Assembly: GCF_028285565.1 (NCBI RefSeq)
Contig: NZ_JANQOY010000219.1
Span: forward strand, 1 to 39,662
DNA: 39,662 nt
Reading direction: 5' to 3'
Origin: Acaryochloris sp. IP29b_bin.148
GTDB taxonomy: Bacteria; Cyanobacteriota; Cyanobacteriia; Thermosynechococcales; Thermosynechococcaceae
Positions 17,406-24,970 of this stretch are shown in pieces. The notes under the pieces were generated by a model that had not been told where the DNA came from, ran no database searches, and worked only from the letters and a program-made list of their open reading frames with translations. Positions within the stretch are counted from its first letter, which is position 1. Each line of letters opens with the position of its first letter. The position numbers and the translations under genes are program-made.

Positions 17406-17702
17406 TTAGTGAGCACTCTGCTGAGACAACAACGCTGGGTTGTGGGCTGTTTGTGACGGCTGAGTAGAAACAGCAGACGAACTGACTGTCTCGGAGGAAG
17501 GAGGTGTTCGTTTGGTAAAGGTTACCGCAGGCGAATTGGAGATCAAGGGTTGGCCCTTGACTGTAATTCTAGGTAGGGTCTCTGGGGTCATTTCGGGAAA
17601 AGTCAGCCGATCGGCTTTCTGGGGCATTGCTTCAGCACTTGTCAGTGGGAAGCATGCCAATGCAACTAGCCCTGTAAGGACACCAATCTGAGGCAAGTTC
17701 AT
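17406..17702 (-). CDS. Small exported Ser/Thr/Pro-rich protein, hypothetical
   Basis: 98 residues from an ATG at 17702. The N-terminus MNLPQIGVLTGLVALACFPL followed by TSAEAMPQ looks like a signal peptide with cleavage after about residue 25. The mature part is low in complexity (Ser, Thr, Pro, Gln) without cysteines or known motifs. It converges with the MFS gene, whose stop is 25 bp away. Coding is supported by the signal peptide and a 600-bp AT-rich upstream region, but no family is recognised. Confidence 0.5.
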   Translation of the reverse strand: MNLPQIGVLTGLVALACFPLTSAEAMPQKADRLTFPEMTPETLPRITVKGQPLISNSPAVTFTKRTPPSSETVSSSAVSTQPSQTAHNPALLSQQSAH

Positions 17703-18306
17703 AATTCAATCCTGTGGAAATCGTGGGAAATTCTGAGCGTTCAAAAATAGGTTGTGTTTATGGCAAAAGTTGACTATAGAACCTATGTATAACTTGTATA
17801 TCTTTATGATGATGGACAAATCTGAGACACACATCATCAGAAATACGGAAGTTTAGAGATCTATATAAAAAAGTACTGGTTGTTCGAAAAATATAGCTTC
17901 TTAATAAGATAGCTTCTCTGAAATCGCATGAAAGAGCTAGTTCTATAAAATGGACTAAGTCTATGTCTATAAAGGATTCTGAATTTACTTATTGATTGAA
18001 ATTTTCTTGGATGATTAGAAGATTTATGTTGATTGATCTTTTATTCTACAAAAGCTTTAAAGCAGCTAAAACACTCAAATTTTATTATTTTTAGGAAATA
18101 AAAGTGTTTTCTAGAGGTAGAAGGCTTCCGTATACATACTGAAATCTAAGCCATAGTGATCAGCCATCATTCATCCGGGGGAATGATGTACACCTTACTG
18201 GGGTATCCAGATGGGATGAGGTTGTTGCCGATGCGTAAGTATCAACCTGGATCCTGCTCATCCAGACCTTGAGCTTGAATAACTGGCTCAATAAAGATTG
18301 GGTGGC
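17703..18306. other. 600-bp AT-rich non-coding stretch
   Basis: No gene was found. The first 400 bp are strongly AT-rich and would include the promoter for the small exported protein on the minus strand. Stems occur near the other end: CATCATTC (18165-18172) with GAATGATG (18181-18188), and GGATGAG (18214-18220) with CTCATCC (18257-18263) around GGTTG/CAACC (18220-18224 and 18243-18247). These lie downstream of the DUF952 gene on the minus strand but lack a T-run. Confidence 0.5.
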
Positions 18307-18648
18307 CTAATTCTCTGAAGTGGAAGACCATGTAAATTTTCCCTCTGCATTCGGTTGAAAGGGAAACACCGTTGTGACCGCGGTTAGAGGAATGCTGCCA
18401 TATACATGGGGATACTGCTCCTCTCCCCCTTCGCAGTTTTCATATCGCACCTCTGCATCCAATCGTTGAGGATCGATTTCTAGTAAGACCAAATCCTTGC
18501 GATCGCAAAACAGACGGTGAGCAACCTCCAAAACTTGATGCGGGTCCGAGCAGTGAATAAAGCCCTCTGTTATTAGAGAGGCAGCCTGATATTCCCCTAT
18601 GGTCTGGGCAGTGGTCCAATCACGCGCTTGGGCAATGTGGAAAATCAT
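18307..18648 (-). CDS. DUF952 family protein
   Basis: A 113-residue cytoplasmic protein that matches DUF952 along its full length: MIFHIAQARDW, a central LITEGFIHCSDPHQV, then DLVLLEIDPQRLDAEVRYENCEGGEEQYPHVYGSIPL. The family adopts a fold related to ADP-ribosyl-transferring or Tpt1/KptA-like proteins in some descriptions, but its biochemical role is not established. FIHCS and FPHxYG-like positions (here YPHVYG) are the conserved core and are intact. Single gene, flanked by non-coding stretches of 600 and 265 bp. Confidence 0.88.
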   Translation of the reverse strand: MIFHIAQARDWTTAQTIGEYQAASLITEGFIHCSDPHQVLEVAHRLFCDRKDLVLLEIDPQRLDAEVRYENCEGGEEQYPHVYGSIPLTAVTTVFPFQPNAEGKFTWSSTSEN

Positions 18649-18913
18649 GATCTCGAGCCTAGTTTCTGTGCGGAGGGGAGAAAATATATGACAACACTAT
18701 ACAGATTCAGCCCTGTATAGGGACAGGCTCGCTGTGTGAGCGGCTGACTTCCTCTGTATCTCCGTCCTGAAGCCCCAGAGCGATTTTGTTCAAAAGATCT
18801 GATTAGTCTTGAGAAAAAAGATAGATTTTCCGCAATCTAACCGGATTGACCCGGTTCAGACAACAGTCCATGATAGTAGTGGCAATTGGTTTCTTGGAGC
18901 GGAGATATCTTGA

Positions 18914-19483
18914 ATGAGTGACAATAATAAAAGCCCATTTAATCAGCAGTTAACAAAGTGGTGGGACTTAGTTTCAGCCAAGGATACATGGGACTTATTT
19001 AAAAATTTCTTTGCACTGGCATGGACGATTATTAAGGAAACAGGCATCTTAATTTGGTTATTCCTCTTAGGAGGACTCGTCTCCATCGGTTGGGTAGTGG
19101 ATCGCTCGGCTGATTTGACGGACAGTGTTAAGTCTCTGCAAGACCAAGCCAATCAAGCCGAGGAGGGGAACCTAGTTTCCGAAGCAGGGAAATCCTTATG
19201 GACCGCAACGAAAAAAAGCGCTGATAATGCCCTGCAGACCGCTCGGACTAAGCTAGATATTAAAGTCCCAGAAAAAAAAACTAAAGCACCCGTAGCAGCC
19301 AAGCCTGCGAGTAAGCCTGCTGCATCCAGTAAACCGCCTGCATCCACCCCAGCGGCAAGTCCAGCTCCAGCAGCAGATACCCCTAAGGCTTCATCTTCCC
19401 CACCGGCAGATGAAGGGAAAGAAGAAGAAAAAATTACCCGGACCCCTGACTCTCAAGAGCCACCAGAGGCTAAGGAGTCCTAA
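18914..19483 (+). CDS. Single-helix membrane protein with Ala/Pro/Lys-rich tail, hypothetical
   Basis: 189 residues. The first 35 or so are polar and amphipathic. One strong transmembrane helix follows at about residues 38-61 (TGILIWLFLLGGLVSIGWVV), then a helical region to about 115. The tail from 120 is low-complexity: KPASKPAASSKPPASTPAAS followed by acidic and Ser/Pro residues. This resembles linkers that reach through periplasm or cytoplasm, but no family is recognised. The start is the ATG at 18914, preceded by GGAG at 18898-18901. Transcription probably ends at the hairpin at 19525-19557. Confidence 0.65.
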   Translation: MSDNNKSPFNQQLTKWWDLVSAKDTWDLFKNFFALAWTIIKETGILIWLFLLGGLVSIGWVVDRSADLTDSVKSLQDQANQAEEGNLVSEAGKSLWTATKKSADNALQTARTKLDIKVPEKKTKAPVAAKPASKPAASSKPPASTPAASPAPAADTPKASSSPPADEGKEEEKITRTPDSQEPPEAKES

Positions 19484-19524
19484 GCGCAAACGAGGTAAAG
19501 GCTTTATTCTTCAATATTTTTAAG

Positions 19525-19557
19525 ATCCTCTATTCAGTCTTTAGGCGAATAGAGGAT
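19525..19557. terminator. Hairpin between converging genes, likely bidirectional terminator
   Basis: ATCCTCTATTC at 19525-19535 and GAATAGAGGAT at 19547-19557 form a perfect 11-bp stem with an 11-nt loop. It lies between the stops of two converging genes (19483 plus and 19570 minus). AT-rich sequence flanks both sides (TATTTTTAAG on the left, TATTGTTTG on the right), consistent with termination in both directions. Confidence 0.7.
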
Positions 19558-19569
19558 TATTGTTTGCGG

Positions 19570-20016
19570 CTACTGGCGATCAGGGTGCAAGGCCATAAAG
19601 TCCAGCAAGATCTTCTGGTGAGGATAGGCTAGCGGAAAGGTTCCTTGTGCTTTTGCGGAATATCGCTGGCTGTCTTGAACCTCCTGAGGTGAGAAAAATC
19701 CCCAGTCCCAGCCTTCCATCAGTTCCAATTCTGAGAGAGAGACGGTTAGAGGGGCATAGTACACATGACGAATGACGCCTGGATCAGGGTAAAGGTCAAA
19801 CCGCTTAAGCGTTGAAGTCTGGTAGCCAATTTCTTCCATCAGTTCCCGGTGGATGGCGTCGTCGGGATGCTCACCTGGATCGCAATGGCCGCCAAAGAAT
19901 CCCCAATGGCCTGGATAGGCAATACCCGGAATATCGTCACGCAGCTGCATCAGATATCGATCTTGCTGATATAAGATTGCGATCGCAACTGCATGGGTTG
20001 TTTCCTCAGAACTCAT
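19570..20016 (-). CDS. Nudix hydrolase
   Basis: A 148-residue cytoplasmic hydrolase of nucleoside-diphosphate-linked compounds. The Nudix box is complete: it begins GHCDPGEHPDDAIHRELMEE, with Gly43, Glu49, Arg57, Glu58, Glu61 and Glu62 fitting Gx5Ex7REUxEExGU. It is preceded by YPGHWGFFGG, typical of the MutT-like subgroup. Substrate cannot be told from sequence; damaged dNTPs, sugar nucleotides or dinucleotides are all possible. The gene converges with the membrane protein at 18914-19483 across the shared hairpin. Confidence 0.93.
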   Translation of the reverse strand: MSSEETTHAVAIAILYQQDRYLMQLRDDIPGIAYPGHWGFFGGHCDPGEHPDDAIHRELMEEIGYQTSTLKRFDLYPDPGVIRHVYYAPLTVSLSELELMEGWDWGFFSPQEVQDSQRYSAKAQGTFPLAYPHQKILLDFMALHPDRQ

Positions 20017-20355
20017 GGCCCGGATTTCCTCTGGATAATGCTTGAAATCCTAGCTTAACGGCACTGCGCCGGATTTTTGAGAAACTGACTGGCATCGCTA
20101 AGAAGTGGTGAGCTTGAATCGTTTGGCATTGTTCAAGCGTCATGATTGTTGATTAAACGCTGCTCCTACACCCTAACTTTTCTCTCGCGAGAAGATGACG
20201 TACTCCCCATCAACAGAACATAGCTTTTTCCCCCAGAATTGGGGGGCCAAATGCAGGCACTGAAAGCCGGGTACAAGATCTCAGTTATCAAAATACCCCT
20301 AAGCTCTATGAGCTTAGGGGCAAACTTAGCAAATCGTTCGATCTAGTGTTGCAGA
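20017..20355. other. Non-coding spacer with terminator hairpins
   Basis: About 340 bp without a gene. It contains the Nudix promoter side on the left, a G/C-tract inverted repeat CCCCCA/TGGGGG at 20230-20245, and the terminator at 20296-20320 serving the peptide gene on the minus strand. Confidence 0.55.
20284..20320 (-). terminator. Rho-independent-type terminator after the first double-glycine peptide gene
   Basis: CCCCTAAGCTC (20296-20306) and GAGCTTAGGGG (20310-20320) form a perfect 11-bp stem with a 3-nt loop. Read on the minus strand the stem is followed by TATTTTGATAA, a moderate T-tract. It lies 36 bp beyond the stop of the peptide gene at 20356, in the right place to end that transcript. 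Confidence 0.75.
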
Positions 20356-20589
20356 CTAGTCAACCGCACCAAATTGAACACTCTTGGCATCGGTATACAC
20401 TTCCTGATTCGCGGCATTAATAGCACCAAAGGAAGCTGAACCACCAGGGCCTGAAGTGGCACCCCCGACAGAACTGAGCAACTCAGTATTGGAATAGAAA
20501 GAAGTCTCGTTGATATTGAGCGTCGTGACAGCACCACCGGCAACGAGTTCTTGCTGTTGATCAGACAATTCAGTAAATAATTCAGACAT
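20356..20589 (-). CDS. Double-glycine-leader peptide (bacteriocin/RiPP-like precursor), copy 1
   Basis: 77 residues from the ATG at 20589; an in-frame ATG at 20604 is less likely because the paralogue starts at the equivalent of 20589. The leader MSELFTELSDQQQELVAGG (residues 1-19) is a classic double-glycine leader recognised by C39-peptidase ABC exporters, with cleavage expected after Gly19. The 58-residue core is rich in Ser, Thr, Asn, Ala and Gly (TSFYSNTELLSS, then SGPGGSASFG) and has no cysteine, which argues against a lanthipeptide. It ends VQFGAVD. The type resembles cyanobacterial bacteriocin-like peptides of the kind called CTB in annotations, a name from memory. No exporter or modifying enzyme is in the window. 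Confidence 0.82.
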   Translation of the reverse strand: MSELFTELSDQQQELVAGGAVTTLNINETSFYSNTELLSSVGGATSGPGGSASFGAINAANQEVYTDAKSVQFGAVD

Positions 20590-20636
20590 GGTTTTACCCC
20601 GCAATATGTAGATTTAGATGTGAATTCAATCTGGGA

Positions 20637-20713
20637 GCGACTAAACGTGCAGACTGGGTCAGTTCGCGTGAGGAATGAGTGACGCATTCAAACTCATTCG
20701 ACCGTTTAGTTGC
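20637..20713. promoter_or_regulatory. Nested inverted repeats between the two peptide genes
   Basis: The outer arms are GCGACTAAACG (20637-20647) and CGTTTAGTTGC (20703-20713), pairing at 10 of 11 positions. The inner arms are GAATGAGT (20673-20680) and ACTCATTC (20692-20699), pairing perfectly. The structure lies after the stop of copy 2 and before the start of copy 1 on the minus strand, so it could act as terminator, attenuator, processing site or operator. No clear T-run follows it. Confidence 0.5.
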
Positions 20714-20751
20714 CCCACTGTTAATGTTGGTGACTGGACTCAGTGCTGAGA

Positions 20752-20985
20752 TTAGTCAACTGCACCAAACTGAACGTTAAGCGCGTTCGTATAAATTTCT
20801 TGGTTAGCACCAGCAATGTTACCCGCAGCAGCTGATCCAGCAGGACCAGACGCAGCTACTCCATTAGACCCCAACAACTCAGTATCAGAGTAGAAGCTTG
20901 TGGCATTGATATTGAGCGTAGTGATGGCGCCACCGGCAACGAGTTCTTGCTGTTGATCAGACAATTCAGTAAATAATTCAGACAT
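20752..20985 (-). CDS. Double-glycine-leader peptide (bacteriocin/RiPP-like precursor), copy 2
   Basis: 77 residues, exactly the length of copy 1 and with the same leader, MSELFTELSDQQQELVAGG. The core (58 residues) is related but diverged: TSFYSDTELLGSNG, ASGPAGSAAAGN, ending in the same VQFGAVD. No cysteines. The DNA of the leader and ribosome-binding region, 20930-20990, is identical over 61 bp to 20534-20594 in copy 1, while the core coding DNA differs at many sites. GAGGT seven bases before the ATG is a good ribosome binding site. Copy 2 is upstream in transcription and divergent from the LapA-like gene at 21131. Maturation and export must depend on genes elsewhere. Confidence 0.82.
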   Translation of the reverse strand: MSELFTELSDQQQELVAGGAITTLNINATSFYSDTELLGSNGVAASGPAGSAAAGNIAGANQEIYTNALNVQFGAVD

Positions 20986-21130
20986 GGTTTGACCTCAAAG
21001 GATAGATGACAAGTGGTGGTTAAAGACCCGTGTAAACTTGTTACTGTATGCATTAGACCATCAGGTTTTGCCTCATTCAGTGATGCCTGAGCAGTTTTAA
21101 TGTGATTCACGACACACTTACCGTAATCAG

Positions 21131-21973
21131 ATGCCTATCCTCGTTGTTTGCGCGTTACTTATTTCTCTCGTTGCCATTCTGTTTGCGCTGCAAAATTCTT
21201 GGGGAATTACGGTGAGTTTCCTAATCTGGCGCTTTTATGGTTCTCTCGCACTTATTTTGTTGCTAACGCTGGCCTTTGGGGTAATTATTGGCTTATTAGT
21301 AACAGCTCCCACCATTATTAAGCGAGGATGGGTTTCTTCTCGCCAAAAACGCCAGTTAAGTCAGCTAGAGGAGGAATACCAAGGCCAGGCCCAAGATGCT
21401 TCCAGCCAACGGAAAAAACTTGATTTAATGCAGGCGACTCAGATGCAGTTGTTTACTGCATTGGGCTTAACTGAAACGAAGACCGGACTCTTAACGTACC
21501 GTTCTCTCGATCCAGTACTGTCCTATGCACTGGGCAAAATGGTGGAGACATCAGAGGGCTCTTGGTATCAGTCGACGTGTTTATTTGTGATCGATCTAGA
21601 AGGCGTTCCCAGTTCTGATGCGGCGAACTCATCGGCTGTTTGGTTGATGATTACTAGAAGACTGCAGCATCAACTTTCTCCTCGCAGTTGGCTGCATAGT
21701 GGCGAGCAGAATCGCCTCTATTGTGTAACCCTTGGCATGACGATTGAAGCCGCCACAGACTATGGAGAATTCTTATCTTCGACGCTGGATGAGCCATTGC
21801 AGTTGGTAGATGGTTCAGAGGTGTCCGTGAAGCTAAGGATGGGTGGAGCAATCGCCCGCCAAAACGCCTCAATTACCAGTCAACAGTTGCTGACTCAAGC
21901 AGCGCAAACCCTTGAAAGATCCAGTCTTTGGGGACGTAGCCGTTTTCGCATGGTAGAAGCCGGAACGTCCTAG
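21131..21973 (+). CDS. LapA-like (DUF1049) membrane protein with degenerate GGDEF-like domain
   Basis: 280 residues. Two helices at about residues 1-20 and 36-60, with the sequence ALQNSWGITVSFLIWRF between them, match the LapA/DUF1049 module. A coiled-coil at about 70-105 follows. Residues 110-278 follow the outline of a GGDEF domain: LFVIDLEGV at 151-159, a hairpin where GGDEF should stand reading SGEQN (190-194), RMGGAIARQNASIT (236-249), then LLTQAAQTLERSSLWGRSRFRM. The catalytic GG(D/E)EF and metal Asp pattern are lost, so diguanylate cyclase activity is unlikely; a structural or nucleotide-sensing role is possible. The gene is divergent from the peptide pair and may share its promoter region. 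Confidence 0.65.
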   Translation: MPILVVCALLISLVAILFALQNSWGITVSFLIWRFYGSLALILLLTLAFGVIIGLLVTAPTIIKRGWVSSRQKRQLSQLEEEYQGQAQDASSQRKKLDLMQATQMQLFTALGLTETKTGLLTYRSLDPVLSYALGKMVETSEGSWYQSTCLFVIDLEGVPSSDAANSSAVWLMITRRLQHQLSPRSWLHSGEQNRLYCVTLGMTIEAATDYGEFLSSTLDEPLQLVDGSEVSVKLRMGGAIARQNASITSQQLLTQAAQTLERSSLWGRSRFRMVEAGTS

Positions 21974-22250
21974 ATAGGATGTGCAGTTATTTGAAGTTCC
22001 GAGAATGGCAAGAATTGTATCAGTTAAGGATGATTCCGCTTTTATTTCTTAAAATAAGTAATATAAGTCTTTTCCCCATCATTTTTTAAGCTATAGCCAT
22101 TCATTGTTGCAGACAGCAGTTAGCTGCCTGACCCAGTTTTTGATAAGTATTTATTCTGATTAATCAAAGATGGTTAAAGTCTCTTGTTGCCAATGACAAG
22201 GGTTGCTTTTTGCACCCAATTTTTTTAGATATTTTTAGGTTCTTAAAAAA

Positions 22251-22772
22251 ATGCTGACTCCTCCTCGTCCCCCTTGGCTCCTTTTGACGCTCCTGGCTTT
22301 GAATGGTTTAGCCTTTAGTATCGGCAATACTGGACAAGCTAAACCCAATACATATCAGTCTTCTGAAGCGAATGTTGCCCTTTCTAGAGAAGACCGCTCG
22401 CAAATATTATTTTCGACGGGCATTCAGAAAGCCTTAAAAGGAGACTATAAACACGCGATTCAGGATTATGACCAAGCCTTACAGCTGGCGCCCAGCAACT
22501 CGGAAGTCTATTACAACCGGGGCGTCGCCTATTTTTCTATCAACCGCCCTCAAAGTGCATTCCAAGACTTTAGTCAGGCCATCACCCTGCAACCGACCAT
22601 GGCTGAAGCCTATGGGAATCGAGGTTTAATTCGTCAAAATTTAGGCGATCGCAAAGGTGCCATTGCCGATTATCAACAAGCCAAACGTTTATTTCAGCAA
22701 AAAGGAGATTTTGCGGCTGCCCAGCAGATGCAAAATTGGATTAATCAGCAAGTGAATACAACCCGCCTGTAA
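22251..22772 (+). CDS. Exported TPR-repeat protein
   Basis: 173 residues beginning with a probable signal peptide (MLTPPRPPWLLLTLLALNG, cleavage around residue 29 after TGQA). At least two clear and one partial tetratricopeptide repeats follow from about residue 60: GDYKHAIQDYDQALQLAPSN, then NRPQSAFQDFSQAITLQPT, then GDRKGAIADYQQAKRLF. Such proteins bind partner proteins in the periplasm or at the membrane. No enzyme domain is fused. It is preceded by a 277-bp AT-rich gap that should hold its promoter. Confidence 0.85.
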   Translation: MLTPPRPPWLLLTLLALNGLAFSIGNTGQAKPNTYQSSEANVALSREDRSQILFSTGIQKALKGDYKHAIQDYDQALQLAPSNSEVYYNRGVAYFSINRPQSAFQDFSQAITLQPTMAEAYGNRGLIRQNLGDRKGAIADYQQAKRLFQQKGDFAAAQQMQNWINQQVNTTRL

Positions 22773-22834
22773 GATCGAGTGCTTCCACTTTGACCTATCC
22801 TAGAATCACATCTCTTTAGGCTGTTTCATATTCA

Positions 22835-23704
22835 ATGGAATTCAAGTTGCCCAAACGACAGACAACAGGTTCTGTCGTTTGTTTTTCTTGTCAGAAACTA
22901 GTATCCATCGATCAAGAAAAATGCCCGTTTTGTGGACAGCCCCATCCAGGCTTATGGGGGTATGCTCGCCCGATTCGTCGACTGGGTGCCGATTTTGGGT
23001 TTATCAAAATTGTCTCAGTCGGCTGCATTATTCTTTACGCGATCACGCTGCTCTTTGATCTGCCGGGTGTGCGCAGCCAGGGGGTCATGCGACTCTTGGC
23101 TCCTAGTTCTTACAGCTTGGCAATTTTTGGTTCCACGGGGTCAATACCGTTATTTGAATGGGGACGATGGTGGACTGTCATTGGGTCGGGGTGGCTGCAT
23201 GGTGATCTTTGGCATCTTTGTTTTAACTTAGTGTGGCTGAGCTTCCTCTCTCCGATGGTTGCGGGCGGCTATGGGGCTGGACGACTGGTCAGCATTTATA
23301 CCGTTACAACTGTGACTAGTTCTTTGGTAACCAGTTTTGTGGCCCAGTATTGGCCGTCTTTACCTGCATCGTTCAGTGGAGCCAGCTTTAGTGTTGGGGC
23401 ATCAGGGGGAGTGTTTGGCCTTTTGGGAGCATTAGTGATTTATGGTCAGCGTTCTGGACGTCAGCAAGTGCTGCAACAAGCGCTGATCCTATCCATCGTC
23501 TCTTTTGTTTTGTCTGCCTTTCTGGGCAGGGTTGATAACTGGGGACATTTAGGGGGCTTTATCGGCGGGTACCTCATCGGGCTGATGCCTGGGTTTAACC
23601 CCAACCAACCTCAACGTCTTTATCATCTAGGAATTGCGGTTGGGGCCTTAGGGGTGACGTTAATCTGTGTCATTTTATCTCCCATTCATGGGCTCTTGTT
23701 CTAG
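22835..23704 (+). CDS. Rhomboid-family intramembrane serine protease with N-terminal zinc ribbon
   Basis: 289 residues. The N-terminus holds a four-cysteine zinc ribbon: CFSC at 16-19 and CPFC at 30-33. The membrane part has about six helices. LHGDLWHLCFNL (121-132) is the conserved HGxxxHxxxN block, GASGGVFGLLG carries the catalytic Ser190, and NWGHLGGFIGGYLIG carries the partner His238. The full Ser-His dyad supports activity, cleaving membrane-spanning substrates within the bilayer. Substrates are unknown. It follows the TPR gene by 62 bp on the same strand and could share its transcript. Its stop codon overlaps that of an open frame on the opposite strand. Confidence 0.92.
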   Translation: MEFKLPKRQTTGSVVCFSCQKLVSIDQEKCPFCGQPHPGLWGYARPIRRLGADFGFIKIVSVGCIILYAITLLFDLPGVRSQGVMRLLAPSSYSLAIFGSTGSIPLFEWGRWWTVIGSGWLHGDLWHLCFNLVWLSFLSPMVAGGYGAGRLVSIYTVTTVTSSLVTSFVAQYWPSLPASFSGASFSVGASGGVFGLLGALVIYGQRSGRQQVLQQALILSIVSFVLSAFLGRVDNWGHLGGFIGGYLIGLMPGFNPNQPQRLYHLGIAVGALGVTLICVILSPIHGLLF

Positions 23705-23992
23705 TCCTTATTAATCAACAAATCGGGGGTTGCTCGCCAAGGGGCAAACCTGCTGGATCGTGTCAGACACTGCTGCAAATGATTGATGCAAGCGTTGGGT
23801 CCATGCCACAGCTGTCGCTGTTGCCAATCACGAAGGTTTACCGTAGAGAGTGAAACTTCAGGCTCAAGGAATACCCTCAGGGGCGGAGTAATCCCTTGTT
23901 CAGCTTGGTCACCGACCTGGATTGAGTCAAGATGATCAATATTGACCCACTCCCAGTGAGATGATGTTGTATGCAGCGATGGTTAATCTCAT
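23701..23992 (-). pseudogene. Probable broken or frameshifted small gene
   Basis: On the minus strand a frame is open from 23982 to a TAG at 23701-23703 (93 codons) without ATG, GTG or TTG at its front. It reads as ordinary protein: HWEWVNIDHLDSIQVGDQ, later LRVFLEPEVSLSTVNLRDW, ending DLLINKD. Ten bases upstream in another frame an ATG at 23992 begins MRLTIAAYNIISLGVGQY and then stops. A single-base shift would join them into one protein of about 96 residues. It overlaps the rhomboid stop codon. I do not recognise the family. It could be a decaying gene, a gene with a rare start (ATT or CTG), or chance. Confidence 0.4.
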
Positions 23993-24164
23993 ACCTAAAA
24001 GGTGACTCCAATACGGTGTAACGGTGATCTCAATATTTAACGATGATCTCAATCATTGTGGATTAATCCTTTTCCTTAAATCTAATGGACTTGATTTATA
24101 TCTGTCCATCAGATGGGTATGGTCAGGCTCATCACTGTCATTAACTTGCTCCTAACGATTCTGC
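23705..24164. other. Spacer between rhomboid and amidotransferase genes
   Basis: 460 bp with no intact gene. The left half holds the broken minus-strand frame listed separately. The right half (23993-24164) is AT-rich and contains near-direct repeats listed separately, then leads into the ATG at 24165, which has no clear Shine-Dalgarno sequence. Confidence 0.6.
24001..24053 (+). repeat. Short near-direct repeats upstream of the amidotransferase gene
   Basis: AACGGTGATCTCAAT at 24020-24034 and AACGATGATCTCAAT at 24039-24053 differ by one base and are offset by 19 bp. A weaker third copy, GGTGACTCCAATA, lies at 24001-24013. The offset is close to two turns of DNA, compatible with a regulator binding on one face, but no known site is recognised. 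Confidence 0.4.
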
Positions 24165-24911
24165 ATGACCCCATCTCGTTCGAAACTCCGCATTCTCTAT
24201 CTCCAGATTCGCAATGATGATGTTACTTGTGCGGAGGAGCTACGGGAGTTCGCTTACCATAGTCAGCTAAACCAGACTCAATTCACTATTTTGAATGTGT
24301 TTGATACACCCGAATTTTGCGATCGCTGTGTGGATACCTATGATGCGTTATTTATTGGGGGGTCTAGCGACGCATCCGTGCTGAAGCCGGATCAATATCC
24401 CTTCGTTCACTCTGCGAAGCAACTGATTAGACACTGTGTTGACTACACAATTCCTGTGTTTGCGTCTTGCTTTGGGTTCCAATTAGGAGTAGAAGCGTTG
24501 GGCGGCAAAGTTATTGATGATCCCAAACAGATGGAGATGGGAATCTATCCGATGCAATTAACAGATGAGGCTTATCAAGACCCCCTGTTTGCTGATATTC
24601 CCAATCCTTTTTTAGTGGTTTCAGGTCACAAGGAACGAGCCACTGAACTGCCTCCGCAGACAAAATTATTGGCATTCACAGAGCGCTGTCCTTACCATGC
24701 CTTTAAAGTAATTGATAAGCCTTTTTATGGTTTTCAGTTTCATCCCGAGGTGGATCATCATGATTTAGCTGCTCGCATTACGCGCTATCAAGATCGATAT
24801 CTGGAGACGGATGGGGCTTTGCAAGCCATCCTTGACAACCTTCATCCCACACCAGAATCCAATCGACTCATTCTAAAATTCGTTGATCGGATTCTGCTGC
24901 AAAAAAGGTAA
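24165..24911 (+). CDS. Class I glutamine amidotransferase-like protein
   Basis: 248 residues, a single GATase-1 domain. The nucleophile elbow is ASCFGFQLG with Cys102, and the partner motif FQFHPEV has His193 and Glu195, so the triad is complete. Such stand-alone domains hydrolyse glutamine to supply ammonia, or hydrolyse gamma-glutamyl compounds. Relatives are often annotated as GMP synthase-like, but there is no synthetase partner here, and the exact substrate is unknown. The tail (residues 200-248) is helical. It precedes glgB by 59 bp on the same strand without an evident shared role. Confidence 0.87.
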   Translation: MTPSRSKLRILYLQIRNDDVTCAEELREFAYHSQLNQTQFTILNVFDTPEFCDRCVDTYDALFIGGSSDASVLKPDQYPFVHSAKQLIRHCVDYTIPVFASCFGFQLGVEALGGKVIDDPKQMEMGIYPMQLTDEAYQDPLFADIPNPFLVVSGHKERATELPPQTKLLAFTERCPYHAFKVIDKPFYGFQFHPEVDHHDLAARITRYQDRYLETDGALQAILDNLHPTPESNRLILKFVDRILLQKR

Positions 24912-24970
24912 AATCGTCACTCGCCCGATTCCTCAATTTTTAGCTCTCTTATCCCCAGTTAGGTAATTTC

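Noticed and set aside
20230..20245. CCCCCA/TGGGGG hairpin as a terminator
   Set aside because: Short stem with no T-run on either strand, and not placed at a gene end.
20856..21110. 84-codon minus-strand frame overlapping the second peptide gene
   Set aside because: It is a shifted reading of the peptide gene and its upstream region; the double-glycine frame is clearly the real one.
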